Positions 1 to 5,906 of a stretch of DNA of 5,906 nucleotides are shown here, piece by piece (position 1 is the stretch's first letter; each line of letters begins with the position of its first letter). The stretch lies in the NCBI GenBank assembly GCA_947651335.1, contig CANSYV010000109.1:1-5906 (forward strand). Reading direction: 5' to 3'. The notes below the pieces were generated by a model. That model saw only the letters and a list, made by a program, of their open reading frames with translations, searched no databases and had not been told where the DNA came from. This DNA is from an uncultured Lachnospiraceae bacterium. GTDB lineage: Bacteria; Bacillota; Clostridia; Lachnospirales; Lachnospiraceae. The position numbers and the translations under genes were made by a program.

Positions 1-777
1 AATGCTCAGCCCTGCGATTCCCATATCTGCCAGATCCTCCCAGATTTTGTTGGTCTGTCCGCACACATGAATCACCGTCCCCTTGCCTTTGCTCTTAATG
101 AAATCCACCAGCTCTTTCAGATAGGGCAGGGAATATTTCCTGAAAACCCTGGGGCTCACCACAGTACAAGACGACATGGGCTCTGAAATTGCCGGGGTCA
201 ATCCTGCGTCAATGGCTGCCGCCGCATAGGCTTTGGAAGTCTCCAGAGAAACCTTACATAACTTATGTATGGATTCCGGGTCTTTTAAAATCAGCTTCAT
301 GGTGTTTTCCACGCCGATGAGGAAAAACGCATTGGTAAACGGTCCTACCACTCCCACAGAACAGCCGATCTCACTGCCCACTTCATCTACCAAATATTTC
401 ATGGCCTCCACCTGAATGGGAAGCCGTCCGTCCTTATAGGGGTCTGCAGGTTCCAGTCTGTCAATCATGCTCACATCTGTAATGGCAGGTTTATCCAGGT
501 CAGCAGTATTGTCTTCCGGGAAATTCACCTTTGCCCCCATAGCTTCCGCCCATGGAAACAAATCTGTAAAAATCCGCAGACTGTCATATCCAAACCGCCT
601 GTAAGCCGCAATCTGCGCCTGTGCCAGAGCCTTGGGATTGGTATTGAATTCTGAAATCTTACAGCCATAAATCCGCGCCGTCCCGTTGGCCACATTGGGA
701 TTACAGGGAAGCCGGTCCGCGTCCTGTCCATTGGCAATGGCCGCCGCGCGCTGGGCAGGTGTCATTTGATCCATCAT
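1..777 (-). CDS. Uroporphyrinogen-decarboxylase-fold methyltransferase (MtaA/CmuA-like), C-terminus cut off
   Basis: The gene runs off the window at base 1 after 259 codons; family members are usually about 340-390 residues, so roughly the last quarter is missing. The protein begins MMDQMTPAQR. It contains the family's N-terminal region (residues about 18-40, with RLPCNPNVANG), a central GVVGPFTNAFFLIG stretch (about 144-157), and HVCGQT at 237-242. The H-x-C pair (His237, Cys239) matches the zinc-binding motif of methylcobalamin:coenzyme M methyltransferases such as MtaA; the third, downstream Cys ligand would lie outside the window. Heme-pathway HemE lacks this motif, so methyl transfer to or from a corrinoid protein or thiol is more likely than uroporphyrinogen decarboxylation. 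The acceptor cannot be read from the sequence. The start at 777 has GAGG (787-790) nine bases upstream; a second in-frame ATG follows directly. It lies 41 bases after the permease gene, probably in the same operon. No terminator is seen in that gap. Confidence 0.88.
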   Translation of the reverse strand, partial: MMDQMTPAQRAAAIANGQDADRLPCNPNVANGTARIYGCKISEFNTNPKALAQAQIAAYRRFGYDSLRIFTDLFPWAEAMGAKVNFPEDNTADLDKPAITDVSMIDRLEPADPYKDGRLPIQVEAMKYLVDEVGSEIGCSVGVVGPFTNAFFLIGVENTMKLILKDPESIHKLCKVSLETSKAYAAAAIDAGLTPAISEPMSSCTVVSPRVFRKYSLPYLKELVDFIKSKGKGTVIHVCGQTNKIWEDLADMGIAGLSI

Positions 778-818
778 ATCTTTTTACCTCTTTCATAAAA
801 TTTTCAGATGCGTATATT

Positions 819-1577
819 CTAATTATTAATAGTCCAATGCAAAATTCCAGCCTTCAGTCTGTCGAATAAGTACATGATAATCACCAGCACAATGGCGAGG
901 AAAATAAATCCCACTCCCACCACATCAAACCGCCCGAAGTCAGAATAATACTGTATAAAATAACCCATGCCCGAGGTAGCGCCAAACATTTCCGCCACAG
1001 CAAGAAGCATAAACGCCAGTTTCAGCGCAATGGTGCATCCGGCCAGAATCCCCGGCGAAGCCGCGGGAAGCACAATGGTAAACAGACGCTCCATCCCCTT
1101 GAATTCCAGTGTAGCCGCATTTTCCAGATATCTTTTGTCAATGGTCATCACCGCTGTGATGGTGGTTCCCAGGATAATCCAGAACGACCCCAGAAAGATA
1201 ATGAAAATAGAAGCCACTTTAAAAGACGGAAAAATATTAATGGCATAAGGTGTCAAAAGTGTAACGGGAACTGCACTGAACGCATTAATGTAAGGGGTTA
1301 CATTCAGCCTCACAAGCTTATGAAGCCCGATAAAAGACCCCAGGGCAATTCCTAAAACCACCGCCAGAAAATAGGCGATTCCCAGCATATACATAGAACT
1401 TTTAAATCCTTCTATCAGCTGGGGCAGATACTCTTTAAAAATCCCCGGCATTACGGTGATACTGTAAAAGAGAAAGGTATTCAGCACATGAAACACATCT
1501 GTCAAGAGCACATACCCGGCAATAATGCCAATGAAAATGAGGGCAATCCCCCATCTTTTCTTTATAAAGCCTTTCAT
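819..1577 (-). CDS. ABC transporter permease, NitT/TauT (SsuC/TauC-like) family
   Basis: This 252-residue integral membrane protein forms the membrane channel of an importer. By eye it has about six hydrophobic segments: roughly residues 9-28, 60-84, 96-114, 121-145, 176-200 and 219-240. Between the fourth and fifth is the cytoplasmic 'EAA' coupling loop (ENAATLEFKGMERLF, then VLPAASPGI, about 152-177), which docks on the ATPase. The following VAEMFGATSGMGYFIQ (194-209) is typical of the nitrate/sulfonate/taurine-type branch of binding-protein-dependent permeases. Length is normal for the family. The ATG start is fixed by a perfect AGGAGG at 1583-1588, five bases upstream. It sits 29 bases after the end of the substrate-binding protein frame and 41 bases before the methyltransferase, so the transporter genes are cotranscribed. 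The substrate cannot be deduced; the family carries sulfonates, nitrate, pyrimidine precursors, riboflavin and other small molecules. The reading frame is intact although its binding protein is interrupted. Confidence 0.95.
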   Translation of the reverse strand: MKGFIKKRWGIALIFIGIIAGYVLLTDVFHVLNTFLFYSITVMPGIFKEYLPQLIEGFKSSMYMLGIAYFLAVVLGIALGSFIGLHKLVRLNVTPYINAFSAVPVTLLTPYAINIFPSFKVASIFIIFLGSFWIILGTTITAVMTIDKRYLENAATLEFKGMERLFTIVLPAASPGILAGCTIALKLAFMLLAVAEMFGATSGMGYFIQYYSDFGRFDVVGVGFIFLAIVLVIIMYLFDRLKAGILHWTINN

Positions 1578-1606
1578 GGCGTCCTCCTATCTAATCTGGC
1601 TGACAG

Positions 1607-2773
1607 TTATTCCAGGGTTCCCTTGTTGTTATTTAGAAATTGTTCCATCTTGTCCTGGAAGAATTCACTGTCCGGATAATCCTTAATGAGAGATTCCAAT
1701 GCCTTTTTGTAAATAGAAGAATCCAAATGGTCATTGATATCAATATCCCCTTTTGTGAGATACCCGTAATCGGCCATCTTATTCCACATAGTAGTCACAC
1801 TGTCTGTAAAGGGGTCTGTGTCGTATTTCATATGCTCGCTGAGTACAAAGCTGTCTGCAGTCTCTTAGGTCAGGTCAAGATTTTCCACACACAAATCAGA
1901 GACATACTCCATGTTATCCTGCATATATTCCTCTGCCCGCAGATAAGAGCGGAGCAGGCGGTACAACACCTCTTCGTTGTTCTGCACATAATCATTCATT
2001 CCAAACATACGGCAGCAGGAGTGGTTAGGCCAGTATTCATCAGGCCACATTTTCACTTCCAGCCCCAGATCAGCGGCCTGGATCTCATAACCGGTTGCTG
2101 TGGCGCCGAAATCCACTTCGCCTTTTGTAATCGCCTGAAGAACATCTGTATTTTTCTTATATTCCAGGAATGTAACCAGGTCCGGGTCATCCTTTTCACC
2201 GCCGATATAGGTGTCATCCCCATATTTAAACGGAATCCCCGCATCGTAAAGAATACCTTTGAGCACAATATCCGGTGTGCCTCCCCGGGTGATTCCGATG
2301 GTCTTTCCCTTTAAACTGTCAAGATCCTCAAATACCATCTCCGGTTTGCCAAATACCGGTGTCTCACCGATAATCATATACCCGGCGAAAAGATTAAAGT
2401 CCTGCCCGTTTGCCACCTGAATCAGCGGACCTCCGGTCCCATATGTAGAAAGCACATCCACTTGGTCAGCCATCAGCGCCGCGGCAGCGTCTGAGAGATT
2501 GCTGAGCCATACCATTTCCACTTCCACCCCTTCTTCTTCATTGAAGCCCTGGTCATCGGCCACGAACTGGAACACCTGACCGGAAGTGGGCTGAGCCCCA
2601 ACTCTCACCTTCAACACCTCCTCAGAGGCGCCTTCGCTTACCTCCTGGACCGTTGTTTCCCCGTTTTCTTTTGCCGTTTTGGCCTCCTTTTGTCCGCCGG
2701 ATGACCCGCATCCTGTACAAAATGCGGCGGCCAATGCTGCGCAGAGCAGTGCGCTGATTACTTTTTTCTTCAT
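1607..2773 (-). pseudogene. ABC transporter substrate-binding lipoprotein (NMT1/SsuA-like), interrupted by in-frame TAA
   Basis: Read through one stop codon, this frame encodes 387 residues plus the stop, a normal length for a NitT/TauT-type solute-binding protein. Residues 1-22 form a lipoprotein signal peptide (MKKK, hydrophobic core, then FCTGC with Cys22 as the likely lipidated residue). A polar Glu/Lys/Thr-rich linker follows to about 53. The binding domain starts at LKVRVGAQPTSGQ (54-66) and includes DVLSTYGTGG (106-115), LKGKTIGITRGGTPD (154-168), EVDFGAT (219-225) and a HSCCR motif (251-255). The frame stops after ENLDLT (residue 302, TAA at 1865-1867). The same frame continues with ETADSFVLSEH and then 74 more residues, including WNKMADYGYLTKGDIDI and SSIYKKALESL, which is the expected C-terminal helical end. 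A lone TAA without frameshift fits a recent nonsense mutation (for example CAA to TAA) or a sequencing error. The 302-residue product would lack about 22% of the protein. The ATG at 2773 has only a weak AAGGA-type site about 11 bases upstream. It lies 26 bases after the ATPase gene. Confidence 0.85.
1865..1867 (-). other. Premature in-frame TAA stop in the substrate-binding protein gene
   Basis: The plus strand reads TTA here, so the minus strand reads TAA in the context ACC-TAA-GAG. Codons on both sides are in one frame: VENLDLT before it and ETADSFVLSEH after it. The next stop in that frame is only at 1607-1609. The following base is G, so nothing suggests efficient readthrough, and TAA is not the codon used for pyrrolysine (TAG) or selenocysteine (TGA). 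Confidence 0.85.
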
Positions 2774-2799
2774 GATTTTCTTCTTCCTTTGACTTTATT

Positions 2800-3588
2800 T
2801 TATATTAAAGACGCCCGTTCGGCGGCATCTTCATGTATTAACTGAATTAAATAATTTCTTAACTTCTGAATTCCCGGGTCCGTGTACATATTGGAGCGGG
2901 TGGGATGGATTTCATTTTCAAAAGAATGCCTGTACATAATCTGAGCAGGGGACTGGCTCAGCACACAGATATCGCTTGCCAGCAAAAGCGCCTCATCCAC
3001 TTCATGAGTGACGAAAAAGATAGTCTTTTTATGGTCTCCTCCCTGTTCCCACAGTTCCAGTATCAGATCCTGAAGCTTCGCCTTCGTGATAGCGTCCAAA
3101 GACCCGAAGGGTTCGTCCATCAGCAGGATAGGCGGGTCGATAGCGAAAGCTCTGGCAATGCCGCAGCGCTGCTTCTGTCCGCCGGATAATTCCCCTGGCA
3201 GCTTCTTAAACAGAGATTCGTCCATGCCCACTTTCCTCATCCAGTCCATGGCAAGGGTTTCTCTATCCCCTTTGCCCATGTCCGGAAACCGCTTCTTCAG
3301 GGCAGCCGTGATATTTTTCCCCGCAGTCATCCACGGAAACAGACCGTAATCCTGAAATACCACGCCCCGGTCCAGTCCTGCGGATGCCACAGGCTTTCCC
3401 TCCACCGTCAAAGTGCCTTCGTCCGGTCTCTCCAGGCCGGCGATCAATCTCAGAAGGGTGCTCTTTCCACAGCCAGACTGTCCCAGCAGACAGATAAACG
3501 AGCCTGCGGATGCCTCCAGATTAATATCACCCAGTATGACATCTTCCTTGTTATAAGAAAATTTTACGTGTTCAATTGATACCTCCAA
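2800..3588 (-). CDS. ABC transporter ATP-binding protein, NitT/TauT (SsuB/TauB-like) family
   Basis: This 262-residue ATPase powers the adjacent importer from the cytoplasmic face. All nucleotide-binding motifs are present: Walker A GQSGCGKST (36-44), Q-loop VVFQDYGLFPW (76-86, Gln79), signature LSGGQKQR (134-141), Walker B ILLMDEP with catalytic Glu159 (154-160), D-loop SLDA (163-166) and H-loop VTHEVDEA (193-200, His195). The LFPWMTAGKNI stretch after the Q-loop is characteristic of the nitrate/sulfonate/taurine branch. Residues after about 210 are the short family tail, including QSPAQIMYRHSFE. The start codon is TTG, not ATG: no in-frame ATG lies near, the frame begins just before the first beta strand, and a perfect AGGAGG sits six bases upstream. 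The gene follows the DUF3343 gene by 16 bases and precedes the binding protein by 26. The protein appears fully functional, so the transporter defect is confined to the binding protein. Confidence 0.96.
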   Translation of the reverse strand: MEVSIEHVKFSYNKEDVILGDINLEASAGSFICLLGQSGCGKSTLLRLIAGLERPDEGTLTVEGKPVASAGLDRGVVFQDYGLFPWMTAGKNITAALKKRFPDMGKGDRETLAMDWMRKVGMDESLFKKLPGELSGGQKQRCGIARAFAIDPPILLMDEPFGSLDAITKAKLQDLILELWEQGGDHKKTIFFVTHEVDEALLLASDICVLSQSPAQIMYRHSFENEIHPTRSNMYTDPGIQKLRNYLIQLIHEDAAERASLI

Positions 3589-3594
3589 ATTTCC

Positions 3595-3600
3595 CCTCCT
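3595..3600 (-). promoter_or_regulatory. Ribosome binding site that fixes the TTG start of the ABC ATPase
   Basis: The minus strand reads AGGAGG, six bases before the TTG at 3588-3586. This consensus site at ideal spacing is the reason for choosing a non-ATG start. It lies in the 16-base gap after the DUF3343 stop codon (TGA, 3607-3605). Confidence 0.75.
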
Positions 3601-3604
3601 ATAG

Positions 3605-3841
3605 TCACAACAGCAATTCCACTGCGTCCTGATATTTCATCTGCAGATCCTGGATTTTCTGCCTGCAGGCAGAATACTCTTCTACACCAATCCGCCAGGC
3701 CAGACCGCATCCGGCAGTGATTTCCCTGGGAATGGGAATCAGGCGTCCGGGAATCTCATTGCTCATGCTTTGTTTTTCAAAAGACATGGCCTCTGTTGTG
3801 GTATGAAACGATAAAATAACATATTTTTTCTTTTCCCGCAT
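3605..3841 (-). CDS. DUF3343 small protein (putative Se/S carrier-like)
   Basis: A 78-residue soluble protein with no signal peptide or membrane segment. It begins MREKKKYVILSFHTTTEAM, a beta strand and helix start, and contains RLIPIPRE (33-40) followed by AGCGLAWR (43-50). That pattern, a 'rliPvPreis..CG' core with one conserved Cys (here Cys45), is the hallmark I recognise for the DUF3343 / Se_S_carrier-like family of about 70-90 residues. The name reflects a proposed role in carrying sulfur or selenium as a persulfide or selenide on the conserved Cys; the role is a family hypothesis and not established for this protein. The C-terminal half (53-78) looks like a single helix and has a second Cys, Cys59. 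The gene lies 24 bases after the cysteine desulfurase, which supports a donor-acceptor pair, and 16 bases before the ABC ATPase. ATG at 3841 has an AAAGGA site about 4 bases upstream. Confidence 0.8.
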   Translation of the reverse strand: MREKKKYVILSFHTTTEAMSFEKQSMSNEIPGRLIPIPREITAGCGLAWRIGVEEYSACRQKIQDLQMKYQDAVELLL

Positions 3842-3865
3842 AATTTCCTTTCATTTCTCAGTGAA

Positions 3866-5005
3866 TCATTGATCCTCAGCAATATCCAGGAGAGCCTGTA
3901 CCGCAGTATCCACTTCTTCTTCTGTATTGAAATAGGAAAAACTAAACCGCACAGCCCCCTGTTCCACAGTTCCCAGCGCCTGGTGCATCAGCGGCGCACA
4001 GTGGGCCCCTGCCCGGACGCAGATCTCATAATCGTCCCACAAAATATCACTGACAGCAGCAGAATCCAGTTCTCCAATGTTCAAAGACACAATGGGCGCC
4101 CTGAGTTTTGCCGAGAGGTCTCCATAGATGGTTACACCTGGGATTTTCCCCGCTTTTTCGGCAAACCGGCCTGCCAATTCCATCTCCTTTTCATGGACGG
4201 CTTCCACTTTCGTCTCTCTCAGAAAATCCAGTGCGGCATTCAGTCCCGCAATCCCATGGCCGTTGGCTGTCCCTGCCTCCAAAGCTGTGGGCATGTCTGA
4301 CGGATGCATTTTGTCAAAGCTGTGGATACCGCTTCCCCCCACCTTCAGCGGTGTGATAGAAATCCCTTCCCGCACATAGATTCCACCTGTCCCCTGGGGG
4401 CCCAGCAGTCCTTTGTGTCCGGTAAAGCACAGAACATCTATTCCCATCTTCTCCACATCAATGGGGATGGAGCCTGCCGTCTGGGAAGCATCCACAATCA
4501 AAAGAATCCCATATTTCCTGGTAAACGCAGACACTCTGGCAAGGTCTGTCACATTCCCTGTGAGATTGGAGGCATGGGTAATCACCACAGCCCTGGTATG
4601 TTCCCGGCGCACCTGCTCCAGTTCTTCATAGGCAATCCGCCCTTTCTCATCTGCATCTAAAATGGTGAGACCTGCACCCTGAGATTCTTTTACATACAAT
4701 GGCCGCAGAACAGAATTATGCTCACAGGCAGTGGTAATCACATGATCCCCTGGAGAAATCAGCCCGCTGATGGCAATGTTCAGGGACTCTGTGGCATTGC
4801 TGGTAAAGGCAATCCTGGAAGGATCACTGACATGAAACAGTTCTGCCAGCTTTTCCCTGGTATCATAAATTATGCGTGCAGCGCCTAGAGTGGCGGCGTG
4901 GGCTCCCCGCCCTGCATTTCCCATGGTATGAAACGCCCTGCATACCGCCTCCTCCACCTGGGGCGGTTTTAAAAACGAAGTTGCGGAGGAATCCATATAA
5001 ATCAT
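3866..5005 (-). CDS. Cysteine desulfurase family protein (class V aminotransferase fold, CsdB/SufS-like)
   Basis: This 379-residue PLP enzyme should remove sulfur (or selenium) from cysteine (or selenocysteine), leaving alanine and a persulfide on the enzyme. Visible landmarks are the N-terminal YMDSSATS (3-10), the PLP-stacking His96 in ACEHNS, Asp172 and Gln175 in VDASQTAG, the Schiff-base Lys198 in FTGHKGLLGPQG, LEAGTANG (242-249), and RAGAHCAP (331-338) with Cys336 as the likely sulfur-accepting residue. The C-terminal VRFSFSYFNTEEEVD (352-366) completes the fold. Length is normal. The sequence resembles the EF2568-type subfamily often found near selenium or Fe-S enzymes in Firmicutes rather than housekeeping IscS or SufS. 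The ATG overlaps the activase stop codon (ATGA, 5005-5002), and GGAGG at 5013-5017 lies seven bases upstream, so the two are translationally coupled. With DUF3343 next in line, a dedicated sulfur or selenium supply for a nearby metalloenzyme is likely but inferred. Confidence 0.94.
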   Translation of the reverse strand: MIYMDSSATSFLKPPQVEEAVCRAFHTMGNAGRGAHAATLGAARIIYDTREKLAELFHVSDPSRIAFTSNATESLNIAISGLISPGDHVITTACEHNSVLRPLYVKESQGAGLTILDADEKGRIAYEELEQVRREHTRAVVITHASNLTGNVTDLARVSAFTRKYGILLIVDASQTAGSIPIDVEKMGIDVLCFTGHKGLLGPQGTGGIYVREGISITPLKVGGSGIHSFDKMHPSDMPTALEAGTANGHGIAGLNAALDFLRETKVEAVHEKEMELAGRFAEKAGKIPGVTIYGDLSAKLRAPIVSLNIGELDSAAVSDILWDDYEICVRAGAHCAPLMHQALGTVEQGAVRFSFSYFNTEEEVDTAVQALLDIAEDQ

Positions 5006-5766
5006 AACTTTTCCTCCGCAGTCAAAGCTGCCCCAAGTGCCCCGGCATACCTGCCGAACTCATGGGTTTCCACTGGACATCCCAGTTTTTCAGACAGCAC
5101 TTTGATAAAATAAGGGCTGTCGCACAATCCTCCCGTCAGCGCCGCGTCCCCGCTGATTCCGAAACGGGAAGCCAGGCTGGCCACCCGGGAGGCCACAGAA
5201 TCTATCACTCCTGCGGCAATATCCTCCCGTTTTTCTCCGGAACCAATATGGCTGATCACCTCGGACTCTGCGAAAACCGTACACATAGCACTGATGGACA
5301 AAGGCTCTCCATGTTCCGCCAGCTGGTACAGCTCCTCCAGGGAAGCTCCCAGCCGCGTGGCCATTACCTCAATAAACTTGCCGGTTCCTGCCGCACATTT
5401 ATCGTTCATAAGGAAATCTACCACCTGGCCGTCCGCCACTTTAATCACTTTCGTATCCTGCCCGCCCACGTCGATTATGGTTACATTTTTCCCGAACAGC
5501 TGCCAGCCGCCTCTGCCGTGGCAGGTGATCTCCGTCACCACTTTGTCTGCATAGTCCACGCAGACCCGTCCATACCCGGTGGCCACACAGCCCCTGCCAG
5601 GGACATACTGTTTTTCCTCCAGCCGGGTATAAATATCAGCGGCTGTCTCCCGCCCGTTCCACCCGGTGGGCAGTGTAAAAGAGTCCACCACCTGATGCTC
5701 TTTCATAACTACTGTCTTCGATGCAGTGGACCCTATGTCAATTCCAATATAATAGTTCTCTTCCAT
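5002..5766 (-). CDS. ATP-dependent activase of the 2-hydroxyacyl-CoA dehydratase / BadF-BcrA type
   Basis: This protein (254 residues from the ATG, 255 from a GTG at 5769) belongs to the ASKHA ATPase family that drives an electron from a bridging [4Fe-4S] cluster into a partner reductase at very low potential. Positions below count from the GTG. Seen are the phosphate-1 motif GIDIGSTASKT (9-19), phosphate-2 motif IIDVGGQDTK (98-107), Cys125 in NDKCAAGTGKF, Cys163 in SAMCTVFAESE, and the adenosine motif AALTGGL (209-215). One Cys per subunit in each of those two contexts is the signature of homodimeric activators such as HgdC, in which four Cys bind one [4Fe-4S]. The length fits stand-alone activators. 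Partners known for this family are 2-hydroxyacyl-CoA dehydratases, benzoyl-CoA reductases and double-cubane reductases; none is in the window. The upstream frame closes at a TGA six bases above the GTG, so the start must be 5769 or 5766, yet no good Shine-Dalgarno site precedes either. It overlaps the desulfurase by four bases. Confidence 0.94.
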   Translation of the reverse strand: MEENYYIGIDIGSTASKTVVMKEHQVVDSFTLPTGWNGRETAADIYTRLEEKQYVPGRGCVATGYGRVCVDYADKVVTEITCHGRGGWQLFGKNVTIIDVGGQDTKVIKVADGQVVDFLMNDKCAAGTGKFIEVMATRLGASLEELYQLAEHGEPLSISAMCTVFAESEVISHIGSGEKREDIAAGVIDSVASRVASLASRFGISGDAALTGGLCDSPYFIKVLSEKLGCPVETHEFGRYAGALGAALTAEEKL

Positions 5767-5789
5767 CACTTTTTGTCAAATACTGAATC

Positions 5790-5906
5790 TTATTGATAGA
5801 AATTCAACAAGTAATTGGCGAATTCCTCTACGTAGTCTTTCAGTATATACCCCTTTTGATAAATAATATAATCCAGTCCGTAACCCACAACAAACTCATC
5901 CGGAAT
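5790..5906 (-). CDS. Hypoxanthine phosphoribosyltransferase-like protein, C-terminal end only
   Basis: Only the last 38 codons and the TAA stop (5792-5790) lie in the window. The first 13 residues, IPDEFVVGYGLDY, match the strongly conserved C-terminal motif of bacterial hypoxanthine-guanine phosphoribosyltransferases, which salvage purine bases with PRPP; in those enzymes the Asp and neighbours contact the base and metal. After this the protein diverges. Typical HPRTs continue with an 'EKYRNLPYIGVL'-like strand, whereas here the sequence is IIYQKGYILKDY followed by a probable helix, VEEFANYLLNFYQ. The two other minus-strand frames do not restore the usual tail, so a simple frameshift does not explain it. 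It could be a divergent paralogue with another base preference. The gene ends 20 to 23 bases before the activase start, on the same strand, suggesting cotranscription. The call rests on a short segment, hence moderate confidence. Confidence 0.7.
   Translation of the reverse strand: MPDEFVVGYGLDYIIYQKGYILKDYVEEFANYLLNFYQ

Noticed and set aside
778..818. Possible terminator or promoter between the permease and methyltransferase genes
   Set aside because: The 41 bases are A+T-rich but show no stable inverted repeat with a T-run and no convincing -35/-10 pair; they hold only the methyltransferase ribosome site.
1607..1831. A separate 74-residue small gene starting at the ATG at 1831
   Set aside because: It is in the same frame as the upstream binding protein, reads as that family's C-terminal end, and has no good ribosome site. 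It is a remnant and not an independent gene.
1865..1867. Programmed recoding of the stop as a special amino acid, given the methyltransferase context
   Set aside because: The codon is TAA, whereas pyrrolysine uses TAG and selenocysteine uses TGA with a SECIS element. No special structure was seen after it, and the protein family needs no unusual residue there.
1640..2314. A 224-codon open frame on the plus strand opposite the substrate-binding protein gene
   Set aside because: Its composition is unusually rich in His, Ile, Cys and Phe with no recognisable motif, and it lies antisense to a clear binding-protein frame. It is a mirror of the real gene's codon pattern.
5749..5779. A promoter-like TTGACA (5779-5774) with TATTAT 19 bases further on, minus strand
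   Set aside because: The spacing is longer than the usual 17 bases, and transcription would begin inside the activase coding region, downstream of its start codon. It is more likely chance.
5062..5796. A 244-codon open frame on the plus strand opposite the activase gene
   Set aside because: The minus strand here carries all activase motifs in order, and the plus-strand translation has no recognisable domain and no supporting ribosome site that I could identify. It is a shadow frame.

Overview
All recognisable genes in this window lie on the minus strand and are packed head to tail, with gaps of 16 to 41 bases or a 4-base overlap. The whole window therefore reads as part of one transcription unit running from high to low coordinates. 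Both ends are cut: the first gene in transcription order enters at base 5906 and the last leaves at base 1. There is no gene-free stretch over 300 bases, and I see no RNA gene, insertion sequence, CRISPR array, promoter or terminator.

Order of transcription: (1) the C-terminal end of a hypoxanthine phosphoribosyltransferase-like protein (5906-5790); (2) an ATP-dependent activase of the 2-hydroxyacyl-CoA dehydratase / benzoyl-CoA reductase type (5766-5002); (3) a class V aminotransferase-fold cysteine desulfurase (5005-3866); (4) a small DUF3343 'Se/S carrier-like' protein (3841-3605); (5-7) a NitT/TauT-type ABC importer consisting of ATPase (3588-2800), lipoprotein substrate-binding protein (2773-1607, broken by an in-frame TAA) and permease (1577-819); (8) the first 259 residues of a uroporphyrinogen-decarboxylase-fold methyltransferase (777-1).

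The organism is most likely a strictly anaerobic Gram-positive of the Clostridia, perhaps Lachnospiraceae-like. This is inferred from strong AGGAGG-type ribosome sites, a lipoprotein signal peptide with a KKK start, an oxygen-sensitive [4Fe-4S] activase, and a MtaA/CmuA-like methyltransferase. No single gene proves the taxon.

Working together (inference): the activase delivers low-potential electrons to a partner reductase that is not in the window. The desulfurase plus DUF3343 protein look like a sulfur- or selenium-handling pair. The ABC importer would bring in a small organic substrate, and the UroD-fold protein would act in corrinoid-linked methyl transfer. The main points of interest are the premature stop in an otherwise well-preserved substrate-binding protein, the missing partner of the activase, and this combination of redox activation, S/Se transfer, uptake and methyl transfer in one apparent operon.
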